Origin: Pseudorasbora parva
Taxonomy: Eukaryota > Chordata > Actinopteri > Cypriniformes > Gobionidae
Assembly (NCBI RefSeq): GCF_024679245.1
Contig: NC_090182.1
Span: 35,363,047-35,427,046, forward strand
Length of the DNA stretch: 64,000 nucleotides
Reading direction: 5' to 3'
Part shown: positions 46,706 through 58,520 of the stretch, one piece after another
How the letters are laid out: every line of letters begins with the position of its first letter
How positions within the stretch are numbered: position 1 is the stretch's first letter
Position numbers and translations under genes: made by a program
The notes under the pieces: model-generated
Told to the model about the DNA's origin: nothing
Database searches by the model: none
The model's input: the letters and a program-made list of their open reading frames with translations, nothing else

Positions 46706-47102
46706 TTCTCTCCTCAACCCCCACAACCCCCCACTCACAATTTACATTTCAATAAGGGAAGACTTGAAAAACCAGTTTGTGAACCACAGGCCAATAGAGC
46801 TCAAACTACCAATGTGGCAGAACCCTTCTCAAATAAACTAGAGAAGATGCTGGGATTTGCCCTGCCAAATTAAACTAAATTACAGTTTTTACAATCGCTA
46901 GGCCACATTTCTCAATACTTTGGTCATTTTCAAAACTTGTTCTCCAAACCAACTTTCTGCTTCACAGCAGTTATTTCACATTCAAAATCCACAAAAACTA
47001 ACAAAACACTTAATTCACGTCTCAAATCAAGTGCCAATGATCCACAGTTTAGCTTGCACAGACTGAAGTTGTGATCACTGTGTGAAGAGTTTTGAAAAAG
47101 TG
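46706..47102 (+). repeat. Inner inverted arm, left
   Basis: Near-identical to the reverse complement of 51316-51720, apart from a 12-bp insertion in the right arm (CCTTCACACAGT region) and a few substitutions. It begins exactly where array A stops and ends at GAAAAAGTG. Degenerate further copies lie at 47545-48905 (opposite orientation) and 50520-50800 (same orientation). Confidence 0.93.
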
Positions 47103-47209
47103 ACCAACATTTGTTTGACAAATTTGAGAGTGACAGAGACTTTAACTAAGGAGAATATTCTGAGCACAATGTGTGATGTTATTGAGATCTTTTATGAAAC
47201 TTTTTAGAG

Positions 47210-47503
47210 GTGACAAAAGTAAGAGTTCCAGAGTATCTAGCTGAAGAAAAAATTCTGAGCACAGCGTGTGATACGGTTGAGATCCCTTCTGAAACTTTAG
47301 AGGAGACACATATGAGCAATACAGTCTCTCTAGCCAAGGAGACAAATCAGAGCATAGTATGTGATGTTGTTGAGATCTCTTATGAAACTTTAGAGGAGAT
47401 AAACATGAGAGAATGTCATTTTTTGTCTCCGGATAAACATGTGAGAAGCAGGAGACTTAGCCTTATGTCTCAATTTGATTCACTTGATCTCATTTCTGTC
47501 TAG
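47210..47503 (+). CDS. Small repetitive ORF, unknown
   Basis: A 97-aa frame made of roughly 32-residue repeats ending CD[TV]VEI[PS][SY]ETLEE. Two repeats are in this ORF (LAEEKILSTACDTVEIPSET and LAKETNQSIVCDVVEISYET). A third, upstream and in another frame at 47115-47206, reads LTKENILSTMCDVIEIFYET. A unique tail RSRRLSLMSQFDSLDLISV follows. Conservation is of protein-like character, but the frame shift between repeats and absence of splice evidence leave coding status open. It lies in the loop between inverted arm copies. No family recognised. Confidence 0.35.
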   Translation: MTKVRVPEYLAEEKILSTACDTVEIPSETLEETHMSNTVSLAKETNQSIVCDVVEISYETLEEINMRECHFLSPDKHVRSRRLSLMSQFDSLDLISV

Positions 47504-47544
47504 GAGAAAGATGTGAGTTGAGAAGGAGATCTCAGGTTTGATTT

Positions 47545-48905
47545 TCCTTTCCTCTAGGTTGGCCTTTGGTTCACAAACTGGGTTTTTAGGGCACTATAAA
47601 ATCCGTTTCATTTTTTCCCAAATTCCGTTTTTTCCGTTTTAATTTTTGCAGATTCCTTTTTTTCCGTTAAAATGTTTGGTAATTCAGTTTTTTTTACCCT
47701 TTACTGTTGTTTTGGTGAAAAAAGAGTGTGCTTTTAATGTTAATATAATACAACATAAAACAAAAAATAGGAATGACCTTAAATTTATCGAGGTAACAAA
47801 CATCACATTTACTTTTTAGGACAAATATGATATTTAAAATAACACTGCACTTCAAATACTTCAAATATTAATGGTTATTAGCTTTAAACTTTCCGGTAAA
47901 ATAAATTATAATAGTTTATATAAGTTAAAATGAAAGTGCTCCATTAGCTTTTTCTTTCAAGTAATTTTTTTTTAAAAGAACTAAAAAAAAAAATCATAAG
48001 AATCATCTTTTACAGTACTCTTAAGTAAAACATTTAAATTGAAAATTAACATAAAAAAACACATTTCACCATGAAATCATGTAGTGAATTGTTCTGTGTG
48101 TTTAACAATCACCATAATGATATCCAGAGCTGTGAAAAATAAAAATACATGAAAACACAACACTGCCTGAAGTTTTTTTCCCCCAACTTCAAAGGCCCCT
48201 TTAAATGATTAAAACTAGATGCTTAATTTTAACTTTAAGGTTACTTATCATGTAAACTAGCCATATACAGCATGTTAAATGCATGTTTGGAACAGAGGGG
48301 AAAACGGTCGCATTTGCAGCAGATATGCATTGCTGCCTAATGTGCCCATTATAAATTAAAGCACGAGATGCCAGGGGTCGAGCAGAACACTGGAAAACCT
48401 GACAGAATGGACAATATTTGTCTGTATGTGCAATACACGAGCGCGGCTCCCGCTCTCCATACGCAAAGCTTCTGCGCCGCCTGCGTGTGCAGTGTGAAAC
48501 CGCCGTTAGCGTCGAGTTTCTTAACTTTTTTGCTGCCGAAAGCAGAGCCGTGGAGACCAACTTCGCTGTACTTTCATTGTTTTGACGGGCGAGCTGAAAT
48601 GACGGGAGGGGTTGTGTCGCGAAGATTTGCTTCCCCCGGTCTGCACTTTCCTCAGACATACGTTCTCCACCCACACGACACAGAATTTCATTACAAATAT
48701 GTAAAATTCCGGGGAAATCTGCGTTAACACCAGATTCCGCGTTTATATGCAGATTCCGCGTTAATATGCCAATTCCGCGATTCCGTCCGCGATTCCGTGA
48801 TCGCGGAAATTATAGGGCCCTAGGTTTTCAAGTCTTCCCATATTTATTATTATTAAAATGTAAATTGTGTGTGTGTGTGGGCGGAGGGGGGGGGGGGGGG
48901 GGGTT
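47545..48905 (-). repeat. Degenerate inner arm copy split by hAT
   Basis: 47555-47586 (TTGGCCTTTGGTTCACAAAC) and 48823-48885 (TTTTCAAGTCTTCCC, AAATGTAAATTGTG) together match the 51630-51700 part of the right arm, with a hAT between them. The G-rich end has expanded into a poly-G run at 48886-48903. Confidence 0.75.
47587..48822. mobile_element. hAT-like non-autonomous element
   Basis: Ends TAGGGCACTATAAAATCCG and TTATAGGGCCCTA are imperfect inverted repeats. GGTTTT occurs on both sides, and the uninterrupted site is seen at 51650-51662 (ACTGGTTTTTCAAG). AATTCCG/TTCCGCG words are repeated at both ends. The middle (48370-48660) is GC-richer with opposite-strand ORFs (48201-48674, 48368-48727) that I cannot assign to a protein. 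Confidence 0.75.
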
Positions 48906-48939
48906 GTGTGGATCTACTGTGTTTGTGGGCCCAGTTTAC

Positions 48940-49212
48940 AGCAGTTAGTTCACCTACAAATGAAAATTAGCCCATGATTTACTCACCCTCAAGTCATCCC
49001 AAGTGTATATGACATTCTTTTTTAAATGAATAAAATCTGAGTTATTTAAATTTATATTAAAAAAGTCCTGGCTCTTCCCAGCTTTATAATGCCAGTGCCT
49101 TGTCGGTCCATAAAAGTGCATCTAACCATCATATAACTGATCCACACAGTAACTGATCCATAGACTAAAATACTAGCTTTCGGTTTTCAGTGCCACACGA
49201 ATCACATTGCGC
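48940..49212. repeat. Dispersed repeat (AGTTCACCYAAAAATGAAAA type)
   Basis: GTTCACCTACAAATGAAAAT followed by TTTACTCACCCTCAAGTC resembles the end of an abundant non-autonomous element of zebrafish. It is interrupted by the TTAA element and may continue at 49855. Confidence 0.5.
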
Positions 49213-49216
49213 TTAA

Positions 49217-49850
49217 AGGACAACTCCGGTGAGAAATGACCCTAGGGGTAATTAACAGATGGTTACCGAGTAGATCGTTCTCTGGGATGCGGTTTCATGA
49301 AAATCGAATTTAAAGAGTTTTATCTCTAAACACAGATTAGCTTATAATGTCTATGGGGCATGGAATAAGTGAAATTAAACCGCTAGTTAATACCACTAAC
49401 ACGGCAGCATAATGAGGGCCCCTACATGCAAACCGAAGCATTGAGAACTTGTTAGAGTACAAACGGTTTAATAAGAAGGTACTTTATAAAGACAGTACAT
49501 TACACGTTTACAGACGGCAGCCATCTTGGAAAACAGTCTCGACGACTCGAGCCACGAACGCTGTGCTAAGTGAGCTGGTCGATAGGAATTAAGTTTGTGA
49601 AATCTAATTACATGGACTTTTTTTTTCTTTTTTTCTCTACTGCGTTCAGTGCTTTCTTCCGGAAACAACGGACCATATGAGATTCCAAGTCACAGTTCAT
49701 CACTTAGCACAGCGTTCGTCACTCAAATCTGTTTTTAGAGATAAAACTCTTTACACTTGATTTCCATGAAAACGCATCCCACAGAAAGATCTACTCGGTA
49801 ACCACCATCTATTAATTACCCCGAGGGTCATTTCTCACCGGAGTTGTCCT
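49217..49850. mobile_element. TTAA-flanked MITE (piggyBac-like)
   Basis: TTAA on both sides (49213-49216, 49851-49854). Inverted repeats of about 115 bp start AGGACAACTCCGGTGAGAAA and include GATCTACTCGGTAACC and GAGATAAAACTCTTT in complement. A second inner palindrome pairs CGAACGCTGTGCTAAGTGA with its complement near 49700. No transposase. Confidence 0.85.
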
Positions 49851-49854
49851 TTAA

Positions 49855-50519
49855 AGAGTAACCCTTCTTCACCCATGAATCCTTGACGTATGTGCACTGA
49901 CAAACACTGAAGAGAGAAGATAGAGCTAAACAAAACTTAGCGTCAGGGGTTACTCTTTTCATAATAACACTAAAACACAATATCTTTCAATAAAAATAGT
50001 TAGTTTAGTCTATAAAGTTTAAAATATGGACATCGTTCTTACACAAACGTGCCACTTTGCTTCAGTAGGCTCTTCATTACTCACGTGCTATATGGGTGAA
50101 CACCTGAAGCACACGCCCCGAAAGCTGTATCTCTGACAGTCCACGAATGCTAAACTGAGCTCTCTTTCAGGACTCTCTGCTCTTAAGTGGACAAATTAAT
50201 ACAACATTATTTTTTAAAAAAATAGGAAGTATCCCAGTAAACATAGTTGCTTATGTCATAGTAGGTTCAGTTAAGTGAACATACACTTTGAGAAAAAGTA
50301 ACTTTAAAATTATTAACTTATTATATATATATATATATTTTTTTTTTTTTACAGTGAGGACAACAGTGTTATATTACAACTACTGAGAGACCGTCCTGAA
50401 AAGCACTGTTTATTTCATTTGTATCATATCTTTTGTATTTATTTGTGCTTTCACTTGTAATGTGTTTGGGCTAGTGGTTTAGATGTGCTCTTGAAATTGG
50501 AATAGAGAATAGTGTGTGT
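49855..50519. other. Centre of palindromic locus; no gene
   Basis: AT-rich, no coding signal. Short (TA)n then T-run at about 50323-50352. Confidence 0.4.
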
Positions 50520-50800
50520 TGAGTTTGCTGCTCTACCCCCCACCAGTAATTTACATTTCAATGCATGAAGACTCTCACAGGTGAGACACAGAACCTCACT
50601 ACTGTTACCTGTGTCCTAGACCAAATACACTGCCAAAAATAAATTGAAATTACATGAAGAAATGAAATTACAATCGCTAGGACATTTCCCAATCTTTAGG
50701 AGAACTGAGTGAGGAGTTTATACATTTGTTAACCAACTTTCAGCTTCACAGCAGTTAATTTTACATTTACAAATCAACTCATTCTTACAGAGCACTGGCA
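50520..50800 (+). repeat. Degenerate inner arm copy, forward
   Basis: Diverged match to 46712-46985 (CCCCACCAGTAATTTACATT, ACAATCGCTAGG, CAACTTTCAGCTTCACAGCA), interrupted by about 60 bp of unrelated sequence. Confidence 0.7.
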
Positions 50801-51315
50801 GCACAGGTTTACATCAACACTAACATCAGGAACATTATACAATTAAAATGTCTTTACAAAACTAGAATGACACTCTCTACTGCTTATAATTCACTGCATG
50901 CTTATAGTACAGTACAACATTATTCCTAAGTTTCCTCTTTTGAATGGATGGTAATGGTCTAACACTTGTGATGGTGTTCAGTTTCATAAAAGTTGCTTTG
51001 ATAGTGTTTGATTTTTTTAGCAGGATAAATTGCATTACAATATTACTGTATACATGTTGTAAATTGCTGTCTCATTCAGTTTTGTATTATGTTATTGTTT
51101 TGTCCATAAGTTTAACACTTTTGAAAACAGCATGTCAGGATGTGCAAATTGGCCTGTAGAACAAAGTTTTGATTGTGTTTGTGTCAAAGTGAGAAAAGAT
51201 TTCAGGTAAATTGAAAGATGTTGCCATTGAATGCATGTTGTGCTAAAGCAATGTTGATTCACAGTTAAGCTGTGATATCAAATGTTCTTTTACAAAACAT
51301 TTCTCAATAATAAAC
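50801..51315. other. Loop sequence before right arm
   Basis: No recognisable gene. A hydrophobic 71-aa plus ORF (50944-51159) has no known domain. Confidence 0.35.
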
Positions 51316-51720
51316 ACACTTTTTCAAAACTCTTCACACAGTGATAACAACTTCAGTCTGTGCAAGCTAAACTGTGGATCATTGGCACTTGATTCGAGAC
51401 ATGAATTAAGTGTTTTGTTAGTTTTTGTGGATTTTGAATGTGAAATAACTGCTGTGAAGCAGAAAGTTGGTTTGGAGAACTGTGTGAAGGATTTTGAAAA
51501 TGACCAAAGTATTGAGAAATGTGGCCTAGCGATTGTAAAAACTGTAATTTAGTTTAATTTGGCAGGGCAAATCCCAGCATCTTCTCTAGTTTATTTGAGA
51601 AGGGTTCTGCCACATTGGTAGTTTGAGCTCTATTGGCCTGTGGTTCACAAACTGGTTTTTCAAGTCTTCCCTTATTGAAATGTAAATTGTGAGTGGGGGG
51701 TTGTGGGGGTTGAGGAGAGA
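51316..51720 (-). repeat. Inner inverted arm, right
   Basis: Reverse complement of 46706-47102. It ends at 51720 where satellite array B begins, mirroring the left side. Confidence 0.93.
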
Positions 51721-52542
51721 AACACACAGGCGTCGTGATTTACTATCTAACAGGGGACCTGAGTCAGTGTGTGTGTAACGTAATCACTATTCAATAATGA
51801 CCTGCAATTAATACATTAGAGAGCTATTTCTGCTTGATTTAACCCTTTAAACTCAGATATTGCTGTAAAAACTCTTAATCTTTGCAGTGTGTTTGTGATT
51901 ATAAGAAATGTCACAGCAAACACACAGGCGTCGTGATTTACTATCTAACAGAGGACCTGAGTCAGTGTGTGTGTAACGTAATCACTATTCAGTAATGACC
52001 TGCAATTAATACATTAGAGAGCTAATTCTGCTTGATTTAACCCTTTAAACTCAGTTATTGCTGTAAAAACTCTAAATCTTTGCAGTGTGTATGTGATTAT
52101 AAGAAATGTCACAGCAAACACACAGGCGTCGTGATTTACTATCTAACAGGGGACCTGAGTCAGTGTGTGTGTAACGTAATCACTATTCAATAATGACCTG
52201 CAATTAATACATTAGAGAGCTATTTCTGCTTGATTTAACCCTTTAAACTCAGGTATTGCTGTAAAAACTCTAAATCTTTGCAGTGTGTTTGTGATTATAA
52301 GAAATGTCACAGCAAACACACAGGCGTCGTGATTTACTATCTAACAGGGGACCTGAGTCAGTGTGTGTGTAACGTAATCACTATTCAATAATGGCCTGCA
52401 ATTAATACATTAGAGAGATATTTCTGCTTGATTTAACCCTTTAAACTCAGGTATTGCTGTAAAAACTCTAAATCTTTGCAGTGTGTTTGTGATGATAAGA
52501 AATGTCACAGCAAACACACAGGCGTCGTGATTTACTATCTAA

Positions 52543-53759
52543 AGCCCCGTTTCCACCGCAGGAACTTTACCCAGGAACCAGGAACTTTGGGTGGTACTTC
52601 GTGTGTTTAGACTGCAGGAACCAGGGTCAAAATGAAGTTCCGGGTAAATATGTCCCCCTCCAAACGGCCCTGCTCGCGAGGTAGTACTTTTTCAAAGTTC
52701 AGGAACTTTCGAGGGCGGGACTTGGGCGCTGAACATGCTGATTGGTTTAGATCAAGCAGCATTTTATTTCAACCGGCATTTTTAAAAGTCTTGCGAGGTT
52801 CAGTCTCGTTCAGTAAATATCAGTCTTGCGCTCTTGTCTGATGGCGCACGCCACGTTCGTCTCAGCCATCTCACGTGCAATGTCCGTAATAGCTGATAAT
52901 AATATACGTTGTCATTTTAAATCTAGCTTTACAAGCTTTCTGAATATGCTGCATGCTGCTGAATCTGCCTATTAGTGCTCTTTTCTGTCGTTGTTAATTT
53001 CCTCTTTAGTAAACCGATACATAACCAGCAAAAGCAGCACAGCTTGAATCTCTTCCATACTCGTTATTAATTTTTTTTCACCATGTAAACGACCTGACCG
53101 ATTACTTTTAAGTGTGCGTCCTTACATGACGTGACAGCGCGCGCCGCGCTCATGTTGACAAGAGAGGAAAGTTAATTTTTCGTAGGGGTAAACTTTTTAT
53201 TTCGTAAGTTATGAAGATAATGTTGGAATAATGACACAGCGTATATTGCTCCAGGCAGTTTTTACTTTAACTGCGCCTGACAGAACATTTTTTTTTCTGA
53301 GATGATTATTACACTTTACAACAAATAAATAGCTATAAATAATACTGTATTAGTCCTGGTGGCCGTTAAGAGTTGCTATGGCTTCAGTTAACACATTCCA
53401 GCTGCTGGAGAAAACAGCGTTGACATTTTTGATGCGGCAGACAAACTGCATGTGACAAAATGATTGTGATTGAAAGTCATCACATGTAAACACCAGATCG
53501 GATAACGTCTCATGTCTCATGTAAATAGTCCATCTTTCAATCGGTACACACAAAAATGATTACTGCAGTAAGACATGTCCTTCACTGACTTGGAGGAACA
53601 GTCGCACGCAGTCCTATCACTGGACTAATTTGCCTAATCTTCTCGGAACTTTAGATCGCGGTCGAAACGCAGACAGTTGCAGGTCTGGGGGGACGAAAAG
53701 TTCCTGCAAAAAAGTTCCTGGTACAAATTGTTCCGGGTAATTTTGGTGGAAACGGGGCT
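52543..53759. mobile_element. PIF/Harbinger-like element in satellite array
   Basis: Ends AGCCCCGTTTCCACC and GGTGGAAACGGGGCT are perfect inverted repeats, with TAA duplicated on both sides (52540-52542, 53760-53762). CAGGAACTTT/AAAGTTCCTG words are subterminal. Inside, 53065-53545 is a copy of the dispersed element that hosts the LINE at 24634-32079, so this is also a nest. No transposase. Confidence 0.85.
53065..53545. repeat. Dispersed element, uninterrupted copy
   Basis: Matches 24480-24627 plus 32080-32400 as one continuous segment. It carries AGTTAT at 53207-53212 where the other copy holds the LINE. Both ends show CATGTAAACG/CACATGTAAAC words. Confidence 0.8.
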
Positions 53760-56700
53760 TAACAGGGGACCTGAGTCAGTGTGTGTGTAATGTAATCACT
53801 ATTCAATAATGACCTGCAATTAATACATTAGAGAGCTATTTCTGCTTGATTTAACCCTTTAAACTCAGGTATTGCTGTAAAAACTCTAAATCTTTACAGT
53901 GTGTTTGTGATGATAAGAAATGTCACAGCAAACACACAGGCGTCGTGATTTACTATCTAACAGGGGACCTTATAACCCTAAAGAACAATTTCTGCTTGAT
54001 TTAACCCTTTAAACTCAGGTATTGCTGTAAAAACTCTAAATCTTTGCAGTGTGTTTGTGATTATAAGAAATGTCACAGCAAACACACAGGCGTCGTGATT
54101 TACTATCTAACGGGACCTGAGTCAGTGTGTGTGTAATGTAATCACTATTCAATAATGACCTGCAATTAATACATTAGAGAGCTATTTCTGCTTGATTTAA
54201 CCCTTTAAACTCAGTTATTGCTGTAAAAACTCTAAATATTTACAGTGTGTTTATGACAGCAAGAAATGTCACAGCAAACACACAGGCGTCGTGATTTACT
54301 ATCTAACAGGGGACCTGAGTCAGTGTGTGTGTAACATATTCACTATTCAATAATGACCGGCAATTAATACATTAGAGAGCTATTTCTGCTTGATTTAACC
54401 CTTTAAACTCAGTTATTGCTGTAAAAACTCTAAATCTTTGCAGTGTGTTTGTGATTATAAGAAATGTCACAGCAAACACACAGGCGTCGTGATTTACTAT
54501 CTAACAGGGGACCTGAGTCAGTGTGTGTGTAACGTAATCACTATTCAATAATGACCTGCAATTAATACATTAGAGAGCTATTTCTGCTTGATTTAACCCT
54601 TTAAACTCAGTTATTGCTGTAAAAACTCTAAATCTTTAGTGTGCTTGTGATTATAAGAAATGTCAGAGCAAACACACATGCATCGTGACTTACTATCTAA
54701 CAGGGGACCTGAGTCAGTGTGTGTGTAACGTAATCACTATTCAATAATGACCTGCAATTAATACATTAGAGAGCTATTTCTGCTTGATTTAACCCTTTAA
54801 ACTCAGGTATTGCTGTAAAAACTCTAAATCTTTGCAGTGTGTTTGTGATAATAAGAAATGTCACAGCAAACACACAGGCGTCGTGATTTACTATCTAACA
54901 GGGGACCTGAGTCAGTGTGTGTGTAACGTAATCACTATTCAATAATGACCTGCAATTAATACATTAGAGAGCTATTTCTGCTTGATTTAACCCTTTAAAC
55001 TCAGGTATTGCTGTAAAAACTCTAAATCTTTGCAGTGTGTTTGTGATTATAAGAAATGTCACAGCAAACACACAGGCGTCGTGATTTACTATCTAACAGG
55101 GGACCTGAGTCAGTGTGTGTGTAACATATTCACTATTCAGTAATGACCTGCAATTAATACATTAGAGAGCTATTTCTGCTTGATTTAACCCTTTAAACTC
55201 AGGTATTGCTGTAAAAACTCTAAATCTTTGCAGTGTGTTTGTGATTATAAGAAATGTCACAGCAAACACACAGGCGTCGTGATTTACTATCTAACAGGGG
55301 ACCTGAGTCAGTGTGTGTGTAACATATTCACTATTCAGTAATGACCTGCAATTAATACATTAGAGAGCTATTTCTGCTTGATTTAACCCTTTAAACTCAG
55401 ATATTGCAGTAAAAACTCTAAATCTTTGCAGTGTGTTTGTGATGATAAGAAATGTCACAGCAAACACACAGGCGTCGTGATTTACTATCCAACAGGGGAC
55501 CTGAGTCAGTGTGTGTGTAACGTAATCACTATTCAATAATGACCTGCAATTAATACATTAGAGAGCTATTTCTGCTTGATTTAACCCTTTAAACTCAGTT
55601 ATTGCTGTAAAAACTCTAAATCTTTAGTGTGCTTGTGATTATAAGAAATGTCAGAGCAAACACACATGCATCGTGACTTACTATCTAACAGGGGACCTGA
55701 GTCAGTGTGTGTGTAACATATTCACTATTCAGTAATGACCTGCATTTAATACATTAGAGAGCTATTTCTGCTTGATTTAACCCTTTAAACTCAGGTATTG
55801 CTGTAAAAACTCTAAATCTTTGCAGTGTGTTTGTGATTATAAGAAATGTCACAGCAAACACACAGGCGTCGTGATTTACTATCTAACAGGGGACCTGAGT
55901 CAGTGTGTGTGTAACGTAATCACTATTCAATAATGACCTGCAATTAATACATTAGAGAGCTATTTCTGCCTGATTTAACCCTTTAAACTCAGGTATTGCT
56001 GTAAAAACTCTAAATATTTACAGTGTGTTTGTGATTATAAGAAATGTCACAGCAAACACACAGGCGTCGTGATTTACTATCTAACAGGGGACCTGAGTCA
56101 GTGTGTGTGTAACGTAATCACTATTCAATAATGACCTGCAATTAATACATTAGAGAGCTATTTCTGCCTGATTTAACCCTTTAAACTCAGGTATTGCTGT
56201 AAAAACTCTAAATATTTACAGTGTGTTTGTGATTATAAGAAATGTCACAGCAAACACACAGGCGTTGTGATTTACTATCTAACAGGGGACCTGAGTCAGT
56301 GTGTGTGTAACGTAATCACTATTCAGTAATGACCTGCAATTAATACATTAGAGAGCTATTTCTGCTTGATTTAACCCTTTAAACTCAGGTATTGCTGTAA
56401 AAACTCTAAATCTTTGCAGTGTGTTTGTGATGATAAGAAATGTCACAGCAAACACACAGGCGTCGTGATTTACTATCTAACAGGGGACCTGAGTCAGTGT
56501 GTGTGTAACGTAATCACTATTCAATAATGACCTGCAATTAATACATTAGAGAGCTATTTCTGCTTGATTTAACCCTTTAAACTCAGGTATTGCTGTAAAA
56601 ACTCTAAATCTTTGCAGTGTGTTTGTGATGATAAGAAATGTCACAGCAAACACACAGGCGTCGTGATTTACTATCTAACAGGGGACCTGAGTCAGTGTGT

Positions 56701-57483
56701 GTGTAACGTTAATCACTATTCAATAATGACCTGCAATTAATACATTAGAGAGCTATTTCTGCTTGATTTAACCCTTTAAACTCAGGTATTGCTGTAAAAA
56801 CTCTAAATCTTTGCAGTGTGTTTGTGATTATAAGAAATGTCACAGCAAACACACAGGCGTCGTGATTTACTATCTAACAGGGGACCTGAGTCAGTGTGTG
56901 TGTAACGTAATCACTATTCAATAATGACCTGCAATTAATACATTAGAGAGCTATTTCTGCTTGATTTAACCCTTTAAACTCAGGTATTGCTGTAAAAACT
57001 CTAAATATTTAAAGTGTGTTTGTGATGATAAGAAATGTCACAGCAAACACACAGGCGTCGTGATTTACTATCTAACAGGGGACCTGAGTCAGTGTGTGTG
57101 TAACGTAATCACTATTCAATAATGACCTGCAATTAATACATTAGAGAGCTATTTCTGCTTGATTTAACCCTTTAAACTCAGGTATTGCTGTAAAAACTCT
57201 AAATATTTAAAGTGTGTTTGTGATGATAAGAAATGTCACAGCAAACACACAGGCGTCGTGATTTACTATCTAACAGGGGACCTGAGTCAGTGTGTGTGTA
57301 ACATAATCACTATTCAATAATGACCTGCAATTAATACATTAGAGAGCTATTTCTGCTTGATTTAACCCTTTAAACTCAGGTATTGCTGTAAAAACTCTAA
57401 ATATTTAAAGTGTGTTTGTGATGATAAGAAATGTCACAGCAAACACACATGCATCGTGATTTACTATCTAACAGGGGACCTTA

Positions 57484-58254
57484 TAACCCTAAAGAACAAT
57501 TTCTGCTTGTCCAGTCCATGATTTATTTTATTTTTGTAAATGGTGCAAGAAATCAAATCTCTTAAAATCTCAAGAACAAAGGATTTCGGGGGGATTTTAG
57601 AGAGCAGAAACTATATTTGAATAGGCAGCTAATACAATCAGGCACAAATGTAAATGCATTGGTGTACCTGACAATAATCTTAAATGAGAGATGTGGACTG
57701 ATCATATACTGTAATTATGAAGACACAACAGAGAATTAATTTCTTATAGAAATGACTTTCCTGTAATGTATTAGGTGTTATGTCTAAGGTATATTGTGTT
57801 ATTTATGTGTGCATATTGTGATACCAGATGCCTGTGTAAACAAGTTAACTTATTTTATTGTGTTGACTAACATACTAAAGCACAAGAAGACTTGTGGACT
57901 AACTAAGTGTAGTGTGTTACTTGATGTTACATCTTGTAACTTTATTGCGACTGTGTAATAAATATATTTAAAAATAAGCTTCAAAATAAATGGCATTAAA
58001 GTATATTTTAGGTTACAAATAAATACTTCTCAGTACATTCAAAAGAACACAGTTATTATAAAAAGACATATTATTACTCGACACATTATATAGTCTGTAC
58101 GAAGCTTAACTGCATTTATTATCATTTAAAAAACAATGTTATTTATTTGTAAAGACATGTAATGGTGGAGATGGCATATATATATATATATATAATGAAG
58201 ACAGACTTGACTGCCAGCTCACTTCACATTCACACACACAGCTCCACTGCAGAC
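57484..58254. other. AT-rich spacer right of array B
   Basis: No gene or tandem structure recognised apart from a short (TA)n at about 58173-58193. Confidence 0.4.
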
Positions 58255-58465
58255 TAATGGAGGTCCCCTGTTGGATAGGTAGACATCGTTCAGGTCCCCT
58301 CTTGGCATGTTTTTTAAAAAATAAAAAAATGCTTATTTGAAGTTATATTATGAATAAGGACCTTAAAAGAAAATTTTGTATGTAATTTTTGTTTCTTCAA
58401 AATGACTAGAAACACAGGTCCCCTCTTGGATAGTGTAGAGTGATAGTCCCCTCTTGGTAATATAG

Positions 58466-58496
<31 letters not shown>

Positions 58497-58520
58497 ATAG
58501 GTAGGTTTAGGGGTAGGGGC
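58255..58520. repeat. Outer right flank of palindromic locus
   Basis: AGGTCCCCTGTTGGATAGG followed by GTAGACA, two AGGTCCCCTCTTGG cores and a third GTCCCCTCTTGG, then (GT)n at about 58467-58496 and GGTAGGTTTAG. Read in reverse complement, it resembles the left flank at 43653-43950. Confidence 0.6.

Larger units (their letters stand above)
51721..57483 (-). repeat. 198-bp satellite, array B (inverted)
   Basis: Same satellite as array A but reversed, about 23 units once a 1.2-kb insertion is removed. The core CAGGGGACCTGAGTCAG recurs every 195-199 bp (for example 51750, 52146, 52344, 54307, 54505, 54700, 54897). A truncated unit with TTATAACCCTAAAGAACAA occurs inside at 53971 and again at the right terminus (57480). 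A variant with AGTGTGCTTGTG and CACATGCATCGTGAC occurs at 54638 and 55626, 988 bp or five units apart. Confidence 0.96.

Noticed and set aside
48201..48727. Opposing 157-aa and 119-aa ORFs
   Set aside because: Both lie in a non-autonomous hAT-like element and show no family motif; at most one could code and neither is convincing.
44676..57483. Regular repeat spacing resembling a CRISPR array
   Set aside because: Whole 198-bp units are repeated with no unique spacers, in a eukaryotic genome; it is satellite DNA.
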